From Acidobacteriaceae bacterium (GTDB lineage: Bacteria > Acidobacteriota > Terriglobia > Terriglobales > Acidobacteriaceae), in assembly GCA_003139095.1 (NCBI GenBank), contig PLHW01000053.1, forward strand, positions 23,946 through 87,945: a stretch of DNA of 64,000 bases. Direction: 5' to 3'. The notes beneath the pieces were generated by a model. It saw only the letters and a program-made list of their open reading frames with translations, made no database searches and had not been told where the DNA came from. A program made the translations under genes and the position numbers. Shown here piece by piece: positions 22,161 through 31,877 of this stretch; the first letter of the stretch is position 1; each line of letters starts with the position of its first letter.

Positions 22161-23126
22161 ATGCCGCTTCTGATCGCTTTGCTGGTCTTCATCGTCGTGA
22201 CGCTGGGAGTGTTCGCAGTCATGTCGCTGCTTGACGAACGCAAGTCACAGGCGCGGGTGCTGCGGAATCGACTGGCGGCGACCGATAAAGCGGGGGAGCG
22301 CGCGCCGCTGGAACTGGCGCTGCTGCGCGACGAGATGCTGAGCCGGATTCCGGCGTTCGACACTCTGCTGCGCCGGTCGGAGCGCGTTTCAATTTTGCAG
22401 AAGATGCTGGCGCAGGGCAATGTGGAGATCCGCGCCGGAAACTTCTTGATCGTCTCGGCCGTTTCGGCCGCGCTGTTGGCGACGGTTGCGATTGTGGTTG
22501 GCAAGAACGTCATGTTCGGCTGGGCCGGCGCGGCGCTGGGTTTCTTCGTTCCTTACGCCTACGCTTCGCACATGCGCGCGCGGCGTTTTCAGAAGTTCGA
22601 GGAGAAATTTCCGGAGGCGATCGATACCCTGGCGCGGGCGGTGCGCGCGGGACACGCCTTTACCACCGCGCTGGAAATGATCGCGAACGAGATTGCGGAG
22701 CCGGTGGCGGGCGAGTTCCGACAGCTGTACGAGGAACAGAAATTCGGTCTGCCGGTGCGCGATGCGCTCCTCAATCTGACCGACCGCATTCCACTGGTGG
22801 ACGTAAAGTTTTTCGTGACGGCGGTGATGCTGCAACGCGAGACGGGCGGCAATCTGGCGGAGATTCTTGACAACCTTTCTTATGTGATCCGCGAGCGCTT
22901 TAAGATTTTGCGGCAGGTGCGGGTACATACGGCGCAGGGCCGGCTGACTATGGTGCTGCTGATGGCGCTGCCGCCGACGATTGTCGTGCTGATGCTCATT
23001 TTGAATCCGGGCTTCATTCACCCGCTATTTGCGGATCCGATTGGACACACGCTGATCGTTGCCGGCATTACGCTCCAGACGCTCGGCTACTTCGTGATCC
23101 GGAAAATCATCAGGATTCAGGTCTGA
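22161..23126 (+). CDS. tadB: Tad pilus inner-membrane platform protein TadB
   Basis: 321 residues with a T2SSF (GspF) domain. N-terminal membrane helix, a second pair of helices near 95-130, the cytosolic helical F domain with FEEKFPEAIDTLARAVRAGH, and C-terminal helices. It forms the platform that works with the CpaF ATPase to assemble Flp pili. Its stop is directly followed by tadC (1-bp gap), so the two are co-translated. The remaining tad genes lie downstream on the opposite strand. Confidence 0.9.
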   Translation: MPLLIALLVFIVVTLGVFAVMSLLDERKSQARVLRNRLAATDKAGERAPLELALLRDEMLSRIPAFDTLLRRSERVSILQKMLAQGNVEIRAGNFLIVSAVSAALLATVAIVVGKNVMFGWAGAALGFFVPYAYASHMRARRFQKFEEKFPEAIDTLARAVRAGHAFTTALEMIANEIAEPVAGEFRQLYEEQKFGLPVRDALLNLTDRIPLVDVKFFVTAVMLQRETGGNLAEILDNLSYVIRERFKILRQVRVHTAQGRLTMVLLMALPPTIVVLMLILNPGFIHPLFADPIGHTLIVAGITLQTLGYFVIRKIIRIQV

Positions 23127-23127
23127 C

Positions 23128-24036
23128 ATGCCGCTATTGCTCGCCCTCGTCGTATTTCTGACCATCGCGGTGGTAGTGTTCGCGTTTGGAGCGGCCACGG
23201 TTGCGCCATCGTCGGTGCTGGGAGCACGGCTTCGTGAGATTGGATGGCAGCGGCCGAGGCAGCACGATAAGCCGGCGATGCGCGAGCGCGTGCAGCAGGC
23301 GCTCGATCCGCTGAGCCGGGCGCTGCCGATTTCGCCCACCGATGTTTCGAAGACGCGAGCATGGCTGATTCAGGCGGGGTACCGCGACCCGCAACATGTG
23401 TCGATCTACCGGGGTCTGCGGGTGTTGTTTGCGGGCCTGGGTTTGGTGACGGCGTTTCTGATTTCCGGGTTCAGCTCGCCGCTGCTGCTCGGGGGACTGT
23501 TTGGATTTGGATTTTTCATTCCCCGCTTTTTGCTGAAGCGCAAGATGCAGGAGCGGCAGCGACGGATCCGGCTGGGGCTGCCGGATGCGCTTGACTTGAC
23601 GGTTATTTGCGTCGAGGCCGGGTTGCCGCTCGATCAGGCGCTCACGCGCGTGGGCACGGACCTGAGCCATTCGCATCCTGAACTGAGCGCGGAGTTTCAC
23701 CTGTTTGAACTAGAGACGCGAGCGGGCAAGCCGCGAGTTGAGGCGTTGCGCAATCTGGCGGCGCGTACGGGAGTGGAAGACGTTCGCGCGCTGGTGGGAA
23801 CGCTGATCCAGACGGATCGGTTCGGAACGAGTGTGGCGCAGGCGTTGCGCGTTCACTCCGATTCGCTGCGCACGGAGCGGCGGCAGCGGGCCGAAGAGCA
23901 GGCGGCGAAGACGACGGTGAAGATGATCATTCCGCTGGTGCTGTTTGTGATGCCGTCGCTGATTTTTGTGACGGTCGGGCCGGCCGTTATTCAATTGATG
24001 CGGCTGCTGCTGCCGGTTACGGGAGGACACCGTTAA
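23128..24036 (+). CDS. tadC: Tad pilus inner-membrane platform protein TadC
   Basis: 302 residues, second GspF-type protein. Membrane helices at about 3-25 and 105-145, the cytosolic motif RIRLGLPDALDLTVICVEAGLPLDQAL characteristic of TadC (in parts), then VGTLIQTDRFGTSVAQALRVHSD and C-terminal helices. Paired with tadB in a heteromeric platform. Confidence 0.9.
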   Translation: MPLLLALVVFLTIAVVVFAFGAATVAPSSVLGARLREIGWQRPRQHDKPAMRERVQQALDPLSRALPISPTDVSKTRAWLIQAGYRDPQHVSIYRGLRVLFAGLGLVTAFLISGFSSPLLLGGLFGFGFFIPRFLLKRKMQERQRRIRLGLPDALDLTVICVEAGLPLDQALTRVGTDLSHSHPELSAEFHLFELETRAGKPRVEALRNLAARTGVEDVRALVGTLIQTDRFGTSVAQALRVHSDSLRTERRQRAEEQAAKTTVKMIIPLVLFVMPSLIFVTVGPAVIQLMRLLLPVTGGHR

Positions 24037-24090
24037 GCATGAGTTAGCCGCTCGGACGCTTCCAGGACGCGGTAACATGTAAGAATATCG

Positions 24091-24489
24091 ATGCCGCCGA
24101 TTCATCCCACCGCGTACGCCTACAATTGCACTCGCGCCACCTATCTCGCCACCGATCTGGTGATTGCGAACACGCACTGGGCGCGGCTGCGCGGGCTTAT
24201 GGCGACCAACGCCTCGACATTTCCGCGGGGCCGGGGGCTCTGGATCAATCCTTCACGGGGCATTCACACGTTTGCCATGCGCTTTGCCATCGATGCCGTG
24301 TATCTGGACCGCGAACGGGTGGTGATTCATCTTGAAGACGAGCTGAAGCCGTGGCGCGTGGCGGCGGTTCGGATTCATGCGGCATCGGTGCTCGAGCTAC
24401 CTGTGGGAACGATTCGCGAGACGGCGACCGCAATTGGAGATCAGATCGATATCTTCATGGAGCGGCCGATCCATACCGAAGCGGCGTGA
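24091..24489 (+). CDS. DUF192 protein
   Basis: 132 residues. Matches the DUF192 pattern: ARLRGLMATNASTFPRGRGLWI, GIHTFAMRFAIDAVYLD, and the ending AASVLELPVGTI. Function of the family is unknown. It follows tadC by 54 bp on the same strand, and DUF192 genes are often found near tad/cpa loci, so it may be part of this operon. Confidence 0.83.
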   Translation: MPPIHPTAYAYNCTRATYLATDLVIANTHWARLRGLMATNASTFPRGRGLWINPSRGIHTFAMRFAIDAVYLDRERVVIHLEDELKPWRVAAVRIHAASVLELPVGTIRETATAIGDQIDIFMERPIHTEAA

Positions 24490-24530
24490 TGGTTGTTCAC
24501 TTCTTACTTGCAGCGCGCAGCGCGACGTCG

Positions 24531-25826
24531 CTAAACCTCTAAACGTGATTCGAAGAGGGCGGGATTCAGACGACATCCAGCAGTGGCGAGGCGCTCGGCG
24601 AAGTGCGGGGCGAGGCCGGTACCATGGAAGGAGCCGCGCACGCGGCCGCTCTCGTCGACGCCGGTGCGCTCGAAAACGAAAACATCCTGCATGGTGATCA
24701 TCTCGCCTTCCATGCCCGTAATTTCCGAGACAGTGAGAACCTTGCGCGAACCATCGGAGAGGCGCGCGATTTGAACGACTGCGTGAATGGCGTTCGCAAC
24801 CTGCTGTCGAATGGCGCGCTCGGGGATATTGAGGTTGGCCATGGAAACCATGTTTTCGACGCGGTTGAGGGCGTCGCGGGGCGAGTTGGCGTGAACGGTA
24901 GTGAGCGAGCCCTCGTGGCCGGTATTCATGGCCTGAAGCATGTCGAAAGCCTCTTCGCCGCGCACCTCACCGACCACGATGCGGTCGGGACGCATACGAA
25001 GGCTGTTGATGACGAGTTGGCGCATGCGCACGGCGCCTTTGCCTTCGATATTGGGCGGACGGGTTTCGAGGCGGACGACGTGCTCCTGCTTCATTTGCAA
25101 TTCGGCGGCGTCCTCAATGGTGACGATGCGCTCGGAATTAGGGATGAAGCCGGAGAGGACATTCAAGAGCGTGGTTTTACCGGCGCCGGTGCCGCCGGAG
25201 ATGAGGAGATTGAGACGGCCCTTAACCATGGCAGAGAGCAATTCGAGCATCTGCTCGGTGAGGGTTTTGTTGTCGATCATGTTGCGCGCGGTAACGGGAT
25301 CGCGGCCGAAGCGGCGAATGGAGAGGCAGGCGCCATCGAGCGCGAGCGGCGGAATGATGGCGTTGACGCGCGAACCGTCCTGGAGGCGGGCGTCGACCAT
25401 GGGGGAAGATTCGTCGACGCGGCGGCCAATGCGGGAGACGATGCGATCGATGATCTGCATCAGGTGCTGATTGTCTTTGAAGGAGAGGCCGGTCATTTCG
25501 AGCTTGCCGGCACGCTCCACGTATACGCGATCGAAACGGTTGACGAGAATGTCGGAGACGCTGGGGTCTTTGAGCAGCGGTTCAAGAGGGCCGAGGCCGA
25601 AGATTTCGTCAAGGATTTCGCGGGAGAGGCGCTCGCGCTCAGCAAAGCTGAGGGGCACGGCCTCGCTGTTGACCGAGTTGCGGATGAGGACGAGGACTTC
25701 CTCGCGGGCGGCGTCGCCGGTGGTGCGGCCGAGTTTTTCGAGATCGAGGCGGTCGAGGATCTTGCGGTGCAGGTCGGCTTTGACCTGCTGGTATTCGCTG
25801 CGCTCGAAGGCTTGGAGGTTGGCCAT
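24531..25826 (-). CDS. cpaF: Tad/Flp pilus assembly ATPase CpaF (TadA)
   Basis: Secretion ATPase powering Flp pilus extension and retraction. 431 residues from the ATG at 25826. Walker [13 protein letters not shown] is near residue 220, Asp box TIEDAAELQ near 245, Walker [18 protein letters not shown] near 283, followed by the conserved [20 protein letters not shown]is box. Last gene of the leftward flp-cpaB-cpaC-cpaE-cpaF group, convergent with tadBC-DUF192. Confidence 0.95.
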   Translation of the reverse strand: MANLQAFERSEYQQVKADLHRKILDRLDLEKLGRTTGDAAREEVLVLIRNSVNSEAVPLSFAERERLSREILDEIFGLGPLEPLLKDPSVSDILVNRFDRVYVERAGKLEMTGLSFKDNQHLMQIIDRIVSRIGRRVDESSPMVDARLQDGSRVNAIIPPLALDGACLSIRRFGRDPVTARNMIDNKTLTEQMLELLSAMVKGRLNLLISGGTGAGKTTLLNVLSGFIPNSERIVTIEDAAELQMKQEHVVRLETRPPNIEGKGAVRMRQLVINSLRMRPDRIVVGEVRGEEAFDMLQAMNTGHEGSLTTVHANSPRDALNRVENMVSMANLNIPERAIRQQVANAIHAVVQIARLSDGSRKVLTVSEITGMEGEMITMQDVFVFERTGVDESGRVRGSFHGTGLAPHFAERLATAGCRLNPALFESRLEV

Positions 25827-26048
25827 GGGTTTAGCTGGAAGCCGCGAGCGACGAGCCTGACGCTGACGGCTTGACACTTATCGCAAATGTCTCCCTGCAC
25901 AATATATCGCGTTGAGGGGAGCAACATAAGCTTACCAGTTCGGCGATGAGGAATTGGTGAACTTTGGTCATTTTGGGAGGGGCATTGCAGGAAGACCGGG
26001 GAAGACCGCGCCTTCGATTCTCCGGCTATTGGTCCGGGCAGGGAAAAG

Positions 26049-26080
26049 GGCGCGCGGACAGGAGTGTCCGCGCCACACAA
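26049..26080. repeat. Short palindromic repeat inside the tad gene group
   Basis: Perfect 9-bp inverted repeat GCGCGGACA-ggag-TGTCCGCGC (26052-26073) followed by GCCACAC. It lies in the cpaE-cpaF gap, 21 bp after the cpaE stop. Elements of this form look like dispersed intergenic palindromes; it may adjust expression of cpaF relative to upstream genes. Confidence 0.7.
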
Positions 26081-26100
26081 GCCAGATCAGGCTCTGCGAA

Positions 26101-27273
26101 TCAGACCGTGCGGAAGAGGGACCAGGCGCTGCGCTTCATTTCCATGTCGTCTTTGGTCAGAAGCTTGGCGAGGGCGGTGAAGGAGCGGGAGATTTCTGTG
26201 TTTCCAGACTGCATGGGAGGAATGCCGCGGTCAATGGCGCTGGAAACGACGAAGTACTGATTGGGAACGCGCCAGAGGACGGGCGCACCGATGGCGGCCT
26301 CGGTTTCGGATTCGTTGAAGCCGGCAATCTTGCGGTAACGATTGAGCACGATGGCAAAGCGATCGCGAGACCCGGTCTCGCCAAGATACTGTGCGACACG
26401 GCCCGCGCTCCACAAGGAGGCGACGTCGGCGTGAGCGACGAGCAGGATCTTTTCGGCGAGATTGGAAGCGAGGCGGGTGGCGCTGTCGAGGCGTGAGGAA
26501 GCGTCGACGACGACGTAGTGAAACGTGCCGACGATCATATCGAAGAGGCGGGCGTAATCGGAGGGAGAAGCGTCAACGGCCGAGGGAACCGACGGGCCGG
26601 CAAGGAGTTGCAGGCCGCGCTCATGGCGGGCCATGAAGCTATCGAGCAGGGAAGCGTCGAGGCGATGCAGATTCGTGAGCGCGTCGGAGATGCTGAAAGC
26701 GGGCTTAAGGTTCAGATGCAGGGCGCAGTGTCCGATATGTGCCAGATCGACCAGTGCAGTACTGGGATGAATGGACTGGAGGGCGAGAGCGAGATTGACG
26801 GCGACCGTGGTGGCGCCGTTGCCGCCTTTCGCATTGACGACGGTAAAGACTTTGCCGCGGGCGGATTCGCGTCCGGGTTTGCGGCGCGAGGCGGTGAGGC
26901 GAACAAAGGCCTCGAGGAGGTCGGTGGTGGTGGTGGGACGCTCGACGAATTCGCGGGCTCCAGCGCGCATTGCGCTGACGATAAGATGCGGCTGGGTCAT
27001 CGCGCCGACCACGAAGATGGAGGTGGCGGGAATCTCCTGATGAAGCAGTTCGACGGTGCGCAGGGCGCTGGCGACTTGGTCGGCAGCGATGTCGATGAGA
27101 ACTACGTCGGGAGCAAAGCCTTGCGTTCGCCGGAGGACGGGGTCGGTGGATGAAAGAGGCAGCGTAGAGTTGGCGCATACTGTATGGCCGACGCTGGTGC
27201 CATCGACGAGAGCCTGAAGGACGGCCCGCTGGTCGGCGTCGGTGGCGAAGATGGCTACGGAAAGTTCGGGCAT
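26101..27273 (-). CDS. cpaE: Tad pilus localisation protein CpaE/TadZ
   Basis: 390 residues from the ATG at 27273. N-terminal receiver-like domain (SVAIFATDADQRAVLQ...VLIDIA) without an obvious full phosphorylation site, then a MinD/ParA-type ATPase domain with a deviant Walker A, VNAKGGNGATTVA, near 145. The usual GKT lysine is replaced as in other CpaE proteins. It positions the Tad machinery at the cell pole or membrane. A long 208-bp gap separates it from cpaC upstream. Confidence 0.88.
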   Translation of the reverse strand: MPELSVAIFATDADQRAVLQALVDGTSVGHTVCANSTLPLSSTDPVLRRTQGFAPDVVLIDIAADQVASALRTVELLHQEIPATSIFVVGAMTQPHLIVSAMRAGAREFVERPTTTTDLLEAFVRLTASRRKPGRESARGKVFTVVNAKGGNGATTVAVNLALALQSIHPSTALVDLAHIGHCALHLNLKPAFSISDALTNLHRLDASLLDSFMARHERGLQLLAGPSVPSAVDASPSDYARLFDMIVGTFHYVVVDASSRLDSATRLASNLAEKILLVAHADVASLWSAGRVAQYLGETGSRDRFAIVLNRYRKIAGFNESETEAAIGAPVLWRVPNQYFVVSSAIDRGIPPMQSGNTEISRSFTALAKLLTKDDMEMKRSAWSLFRTV

Positions 27274-27481
27274 GCCGTGGACTGCGGTGTTCTTGACGCT
27301 ACGTTTTGACCCTAGTGCTACTACCCCTAAAGGCCATTCTATTACGACGAGTTTATCGCAGGATGAAAAACTGTGGGGAATCACGGTTTACTCAGACGGG
27401 CAGGTTGCTGGGGCCAAGTTCGCGAGTGGACGCCAAAAACCTTCAGGGCTGAACCAGACTTTTGCGCCGGAAAACCTGGGA

Positions 27482-29011
27482 TTACTTCTTTATGGGGGAC
27501 GGTTTCTTATCGAACTGATTTATATCCAGGGTGGGGACGGGCATGGCCGGGCCTTTGGGGAGTTCGCCGGTGGGCGAGATGCGACGGGCGGTACAGAGGA
27601 CCATGAGTTCGGAGTTGTTTTTTTGCGCGCTCTTACTTTTGAAAAAATTGCCGAGGATGGGGATATCGCCGAGGCCGGGGATCTTGTTCGTGATGGTGGT
27701 CACGCGGTTATCGATGAGGCCCGCGATTACGAAGCTCTGGCCGTCCTGCAACTCGAACTCGGTATCGGCTTTGCGTGTGCTGAGCGCGGGAATCGTTGTT
27801 CCGGAGACAGTGACGGCATTGGAGTAATCCAGCGTGCTTACTTCGGGCGCGACGCGCAGATGAATGCTGCCATTCGGCTGAATGACGGGAGTGAACTTGA
27901 GGCGCACGCCAAATTCGCGGAACTGGATGGTGACGGTAGAAATCCCGGTTGTATTGGGCTGGACGACGGGGAAGGGGAATTCGCCGCCGGCAAGGAAGCT
28001 GGCCTCTTTACCGTTGAGCGCGACGAGATTGGGTTCGGCGAGGATTTCGAGCAGGCTTCTCTGCTGGAGGGCCTCGATGACTCCGCCAAGGTTCACCTGG
28101 GGATTGAAGAAGAAGATGTTGAGAAAGTTCGAAATGGTGGTGTTGGTGTTGATGCCGGAACCGGTGGAAGGCACGGTCGACGTGATGGTGCCATTGGTGA
28201 TGCCGCCGAACTGGCCGGTGGTGATGCTGGACAGGGTATTGCCCGCGCCGGTGGAGAACATGTTAATGCCGAGCTGAGTGAGGGCGGTGCGGTCGACTTC
28301 GGCGAAGCGGACCTCGAGCAGAACTTCATCGGCGCCGACCGGACCAAAGGTGAGCACGTTGACGACGTTCTTGGAGTAGGCGGACGCGAGAGCGCCGGCA
28401 TGCTTGGCAACATCTTCGGTGGTGACGTGACCGGACAGGACGATGGCGGAGCGCGATGGAGTGATGTCGATTTGCTCGTTGGGGAAGAGCTTATGAATTT
28501 CTTCGGAGGCAGCGGTGATGTCGACGTCGACGCGCAGGTCGAAACTGCGGGAGCGCTCGACTTCATCCCAGATAAGCAGAGAAGTTTCGCCGGGCGCGAG
28601 GCCGTTGACCAGAACTTGCGTGGGCGTGACGACGAGGGCATCGGCGACTGCGGGATCGGTCACGGAGACGCGCTTGAGCCGCTCGGTGGTGTTAATCAGC
28701 AGAGACTTGCCAACCATGACGCGAAGCGGAGCGGCGCCGGGCTCTGCGGAATTGGGGGCCGCTGCCGTGGAGGCAGGGACTTGAGCCGGGGAATTGTCCT
28801 GCGGATCGGCGGTTGAGTCTTTTGCGTCCGAGATGGGCTGCGCGAGGGCGGGCAGAGACGTAAGGACGAGAGCGGCAATGAGGGCTAGAAACTGTAGAGA
28901 TGCAAAGGCCAGCCGCAAGGCACGCGACGACGACTTGGAACAATGCGTGAAGTGGCTAGCGAGATCAGACGACAACAGCGGCGAGATCGATTCCCTGGAA
29001 GTAGGTTTCAT
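27482..29011 (-). CDS. cpaC: Flp pilus outer-membrane secretin CpaC/RcpA
   Basis: Forms the outer-membrane pore for Flp pili. From the ATG at 29011 (509 residues) there is a signal peptide ending ALAQP, an N-terminal BON/pilus-assembly region (MVGKSLLINTTERLKRVSV), and the secretin core with VPVI-like ending: GLIDNRVTTITNKIPGLGDI then LGNFFKS and ELMVLCT. The start nearly abuts the cpaB stop, and upstream in-frame starts would overlap it; coupling to cpaB is likely. Confidence 0.92.
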   Translation of the reverse strand: MKPTSRESISPLLSSDLASHFTHCSKSSSRALRLAFASLQFLALIAALVLTSLPALAQPISDAKDSTADPQDNSPAQVPASTAAAPNSAEPGAAPLRVMVGKSLLINTTERLKRVSVTDPAVADALVVTPTQVLVNGLAPGETSLLIWDEVERSRSFDLRVDVDITAASEEIHKLFPNEQIDITPSRSAIVLSGHVTTEDVAKHAGALASAYSKNVVNVLTFGPVGADEVLLEVRFAEVDRTALTQLGINMFSTGAGNTLSSITTGQFGGITNGTITSTVPSTGSGINTNTTISNFLNIFFFNPQVNLGGVIEALQQRSLLEILAEPNLVALNGKEASFLAGGEFPFPVVQPNTTGISTVTIQFREFGVRLKFTPVIQPNGSIHLRVAPEVSTLDYSNAVTVSGTTIPALSTRKADTEFELQDGQSFVIAGLIDNRVTTITNKIPGLGDIPILGNFFKSKSAQKNNSELMVLCTARRISPTGELPKGPAMPVPTLDINQFDKKPSPIKK

Positions 29012-29012
29012 C

Positions 29013-29843
29013 CTAGAACTTCGTTTCATCCCGTTTGCTGCCACGAATCATTTCCACCTGGTAAGGGGCTGGCGGAGCCGGAGGAGCGGCTTTCGCCACC
29101 AATTTATGAACTTTGGTTTTGGACTCGGCTGGGGCGAGCGGCCCGGGCGCGAGTGAACTGGCTCGGGTCGGCGCGATGGATTCCTTGCGGGTATCGAGCG
29201 GATTTCGAAGGGACAGTTGAATTCTTCCCTCCTGGGAAGCGAGGGTCAATTTTTGCGCGTCGTCGGGGGAGACGAGGAGCGTGATGACGGCGGCATTCTG
29301 CGTTTCGCCAGCGATGACGCGGTCGAGAAGGCTGCGGCCGACCGCGATCACGGCAACGTTTTCGAGGACGGTGGTGGTCTGGTCCTCGTTGCCAGTGCCA
29401 TGAATTCCCGTAGCCAGGATATCGACGCGGGTTCCGGGCTGAACGAAGCCGGCCACTGACACGACATCGTTGACGCGCACGGAGACGGCGCGCATGCCCT
29501 GAGGAATCATGGAAGGCAGACCGGAGCCGGCGTCCTGAGCGGCAAGTTTGTCGGGGAGAACGAAATCACCTTTGCTGATGGGCAGAATGACGCCGCGCTC
29601 GCGAACCTGCGAGACTCGCGAAAATGCGCCGGGAGGAACGCTGGACTGCGGGAATGCTGCGAGGCGGACGTCGTGATCGCTCAGCTTAGAGCCGATTTGA
29701 ATGTCGCTGGCGGCGACGACGACCGAAACCATACGGTCGTTGCCTCCGGATCTGGCCTGGAGCTGGTTGAAGACGGTGTAACTGGCGAGCAGGCCAACCG
29801 CGAGAGCCAAGCCTCCGATCATCAACAGACGGCTTCGATTCAT
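29013..29843 (-). CDS. cpaB: Flp pilus assembly protein CpaB/RcpC
   Basis: 276 residues. N-terminal membrane helix (LLMIGGLALAVGLLASYTVF) and a periplasmic SAF domain (VVVAASDIQIGSKLSDHDV), then the RcpC-type part with GFVQPGTRVDILATG. Periplasmic component that modulates or links the secretin. The C-terminal tail is Pro/Ala-rich and ends in charged residues. Second gene of the leftward tad group. Confidence 0.9.
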   Translation of the reverse strand: MNRSRLLMIGGLALAVGLLASYTVFNQLQARSGGNDRMVSVVVAASDIQIGSKLSDHDVRLAAFPQSSVPPGAFSRVSQVRERGVILPISKGDFVLPDKLAAQDAGSGLPSMIPQGMRAVSVRVNDVVSVAGFVQPGTRVDILATGIHGTGNEDQTTTVLENVAVIAVGRSLLDRVIAGETQNAAVITLLVSPDDAQKLTLASQEGRIQLSLRNPLDTRKESIAPTRASSLAPGPLAPAESKTKVHKLVAKAAPPAPPAPYQVEMIRGSKRDETKF

Positions 29844-29927
29844 TCCACTCCCTCTGCGAGGCGCGTACGATTGCGGCTATCGCGGCTGTTACAGCACAGG
29901 CGCGAATAGCGGCCGGACGGCCCGCGA

Positions 29928-30092
29928 CTACTGAATGGTGCTGGCGACCTCGGAAAACACGGTGTTTGCGTTCGTCCCAATGAGACGGACAGTGCCGATC
30001 ACGATGACGAGGATCACGGCAAGCATGACTGCATACTCGGCGATGTCCTGTCCTTCTTCATTAAGCCACAAGTTTCTGATGAGGTTTGTCAT
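29928..30092 (-). CDS. flp: Flp-type pilin, copy 1
   Basis: 54-residue class IVb pilin from the ATG at 30092, with GGAGAA just upstream. Short polar leader, then EEGQDIAEYAVMLAVILVIV: the Gly-Gln..Glu-Tyr motif around the prepilin cleavage site and the hydrophobic helix. C-terminus RLIGTNANTVFSEVASTIQ. First gene of the leftward tad group, so it is the main structural subunit. No prepilin peptidase gene is visible in the window. Confidence 0.93.
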   Translation of the reverse strand: MTNLIRNLWLNEEGQDIAEYAVMLAVILVIVIGTVRLIGTNANTVFSEVASTIQ

Positions 30093-30336
30093 TATCAGTT
30101 CTCCTTCGAACTTATCCTGCAAACACGAAGTGCGCGCCGGGTCCCAGACAAACAGTCCCACAATCGCGAGACGCCTACTGGATAAGTAGGCAACTTCGAA
30201 AGCGAGGATCGGGAGTTACGATCCTGGCGACGAAGAACCGATTCCAGTAGTGGCCATTAGTTTCGCAGATTTGGGGTGCAACTAGTATACATTTTTTGCG
30301 GTTTCCCTAATTTGCACATTGGTTCCGGCGGCGCGG

Positions 30337-31785
30337 TCAACGGAGCGGTTCTCCCCTGATAAACACGATGGCCTGGCGGTCGCGGTAAGGCGAAACCCAG
30401 CGCGGGTCAAGAAGGAGGCCCTGGGCGAGGGCCGAACTGGGTGGGAGGAGGATGGTATCGACTTTCCAGTGGTCGAGGACGGATTGCCAACCATCGTGGA
30501 GCTGGGCGGTGGTGTCGACGGCTTGCCGAAGCAGGTCGTTACCGTAAAGATCGGCGCGGCCGTCCGCGAAGACGCGATACTCAGGGTTCAGTTTCCAGAT
30601 GGCGTAGCCTCCCCAGTCGTAATAAGCGAATAAGCGCTCGGGCTCGTGGGCGGTTTCGAGAAATGAGACTGCCTTGGCGGGGAAGAGCGCGGATTCACGG
30701 GATGGCTGGTCGCGGGCAAGCGTGGTCCACCGGAGGAGGGCGAAGAGCACCAGAAATGCGATGACGGCGGATTGGAAGAGAGGCGCGGTTTTCCTGGACA
30801 CGGGGCGCGGCCACGCGGAGAACTCCTGGGACGAAGGGAGGGCCGCGGCGATTGTGGGAATTGCGAGCAGCACGAAAATCGGAATATGGCGAACGGCGTC
30901 AAGCGCTGCGAAAGTGACGAAGATTAGAGGGAGAAGGGTGCGCGCTTTGAGCGGAGAATGGGAGTATGCGACGGCGACAAAGAGGATCAGGAGTGTGAGC
31001 AGGAAGGGGAGATACAGCGCCTGGTGGAAATTCGGCGAGAACCACTCGACGATGTAGGAGCGCATTGCGCTGGAGCGAAGCGTAGCGAGCGGGTAACGGT
31101 AAAGCTGGGCGCCGCTCGGGTTGAGTGGAACCAGGGCGAGGCAGACGAGCGTGATCGCGAGCACGCGCAGGATGATGGGTCGGGCATGGGACCAGGGAGT
31201 GGCACCGGCGGAGCCTTCGAAGACGAGACCAAGGGCGTAGAGAACGAGGAGCGCTGGGCCGAGGGCGAATCCGGCATGGAGGTTGAGCCACAGAAGAAAA
31301 AGCGGCGGGACCCAGAGAAGGAGGTGAGGCCGTCGCTCAGCGGATTCGAGGAGCCACAGAAGGAGGCTGGCGAGCGTAAAGGTGAACATCTGAGGACGCG
31401 CGCCCCAGCTTGACGCCGAAGCCGCCGCGCCCAATACGGTGAGAGCAGCCGCCCAGTGCGGCTTTGCGGGACAGCGCAAGTAGAGCAGGAGGAATCCGGC
31501 GGTGGTGATGATCGAGGAAAACACGATCAGCGCTCCGGGCCCGGCGTGGCTCCAGAGTTCGTAGAAGATGATTCCGGACAACCACTCGTGCGAGACCCAG
31601 GGGCTCCCGCCGCGCGTGAAGGAAAAGGGATCGGTGTGGGGAACTCGACCGTTTTCGACGATCCATTGGCCGGTGCGCAGGTGCCACCAGAGATCGGGAT
31701 CGGTTGCGCTGCGCGCGGTCATGGCCAGCAGACCAAAGAGCAAGACTGCGGCGAAGAGAACGCGCTTGCTGGCGAGGATGCGCAT
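30337..31785 (-). CDS. Polytopic membrane protein, possible GT-C type glycosyltransferase
   Basis: About 482 residues from the ATG at 31785 (TTG 31800 is in frame). Ten or more hydrophobic helices. Near the N-terminus, after the first helix, comes DPDLWWHLRTGQWI then VPHTDPFSFT and HEWLS: acidic residues in the first extracytoplasmic loop, as in GT-C fold lipid-linked sugar transferases. The soluble C-terminal part includes a YDWGGYAIWKL segment. No specific family can be named. It is divergent from three GT87-like genes, suggesting a shared envelope-glycan role. Confidence 0.65.
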   Translation of the reverse strand: MRILASKRVLFAAVLLFGLLAMTARSATDPDLWWHLRTGQWIVENGRVPHTDPFSFTRGGSPWVSHEWLSGIIFYELWSHAGPGALIVFSSIITTAGFLLLYLRCPAKPHWAAALTVLGAAASASSWGARPQMFTFTLASLLLWLLESAERRPHLLLWVPPLFLLWLNLHAGFALGPALLVLYALGLVFEGSAGATPWSHARPIILRVLAITLVCLALVPLNPSGAQLYRYPLATLRSSAMRSYIVEWFSPNFHQALYLPFLLTLLILFVAVAYSHSPLKARTLLPLIFVTFAALDAVRHIPIFVLLAIPTIAAALPSSQEFSAWPRPVSRKTAPLFQSAVIAFLVLFALLRWTTLARDQPSRESALFPAKAVSFLETAHEPERLFAYYDWGGYAIWKLNPEYRVFADGRADLYGNDLLRQAVDTTAQLHDGWQSVLDHWKVDTILLPPSSALAQGLLLDPRWVSPYRDRQAIVFIRGEPLR

Positions 31786-31877
31786 GGGGTTGACGCGCAA
31801 TTATAGAAGCGGATGGGAGGCGCCGCGTTTGATTTGTTGGCTGCACGCTATAATCCTCCGTTGCTACAGGGGTGTCG

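Noticed and set aside
24603..25874. Long open frame (423 codons) opposite cpaF
   Set aside because: It mirrors the CpaF ATPase gene, whose Walker motifs are intact; long antisense frames are common in this GC-rich DNA and the product has no recognisable domain.
27242..28816. Long open frame (524 codons) opposite cpaC
   Set aside because: Shadow of the secretin gene; low-complexity Asp/Gly/Ala-rich product and no ribosome site.
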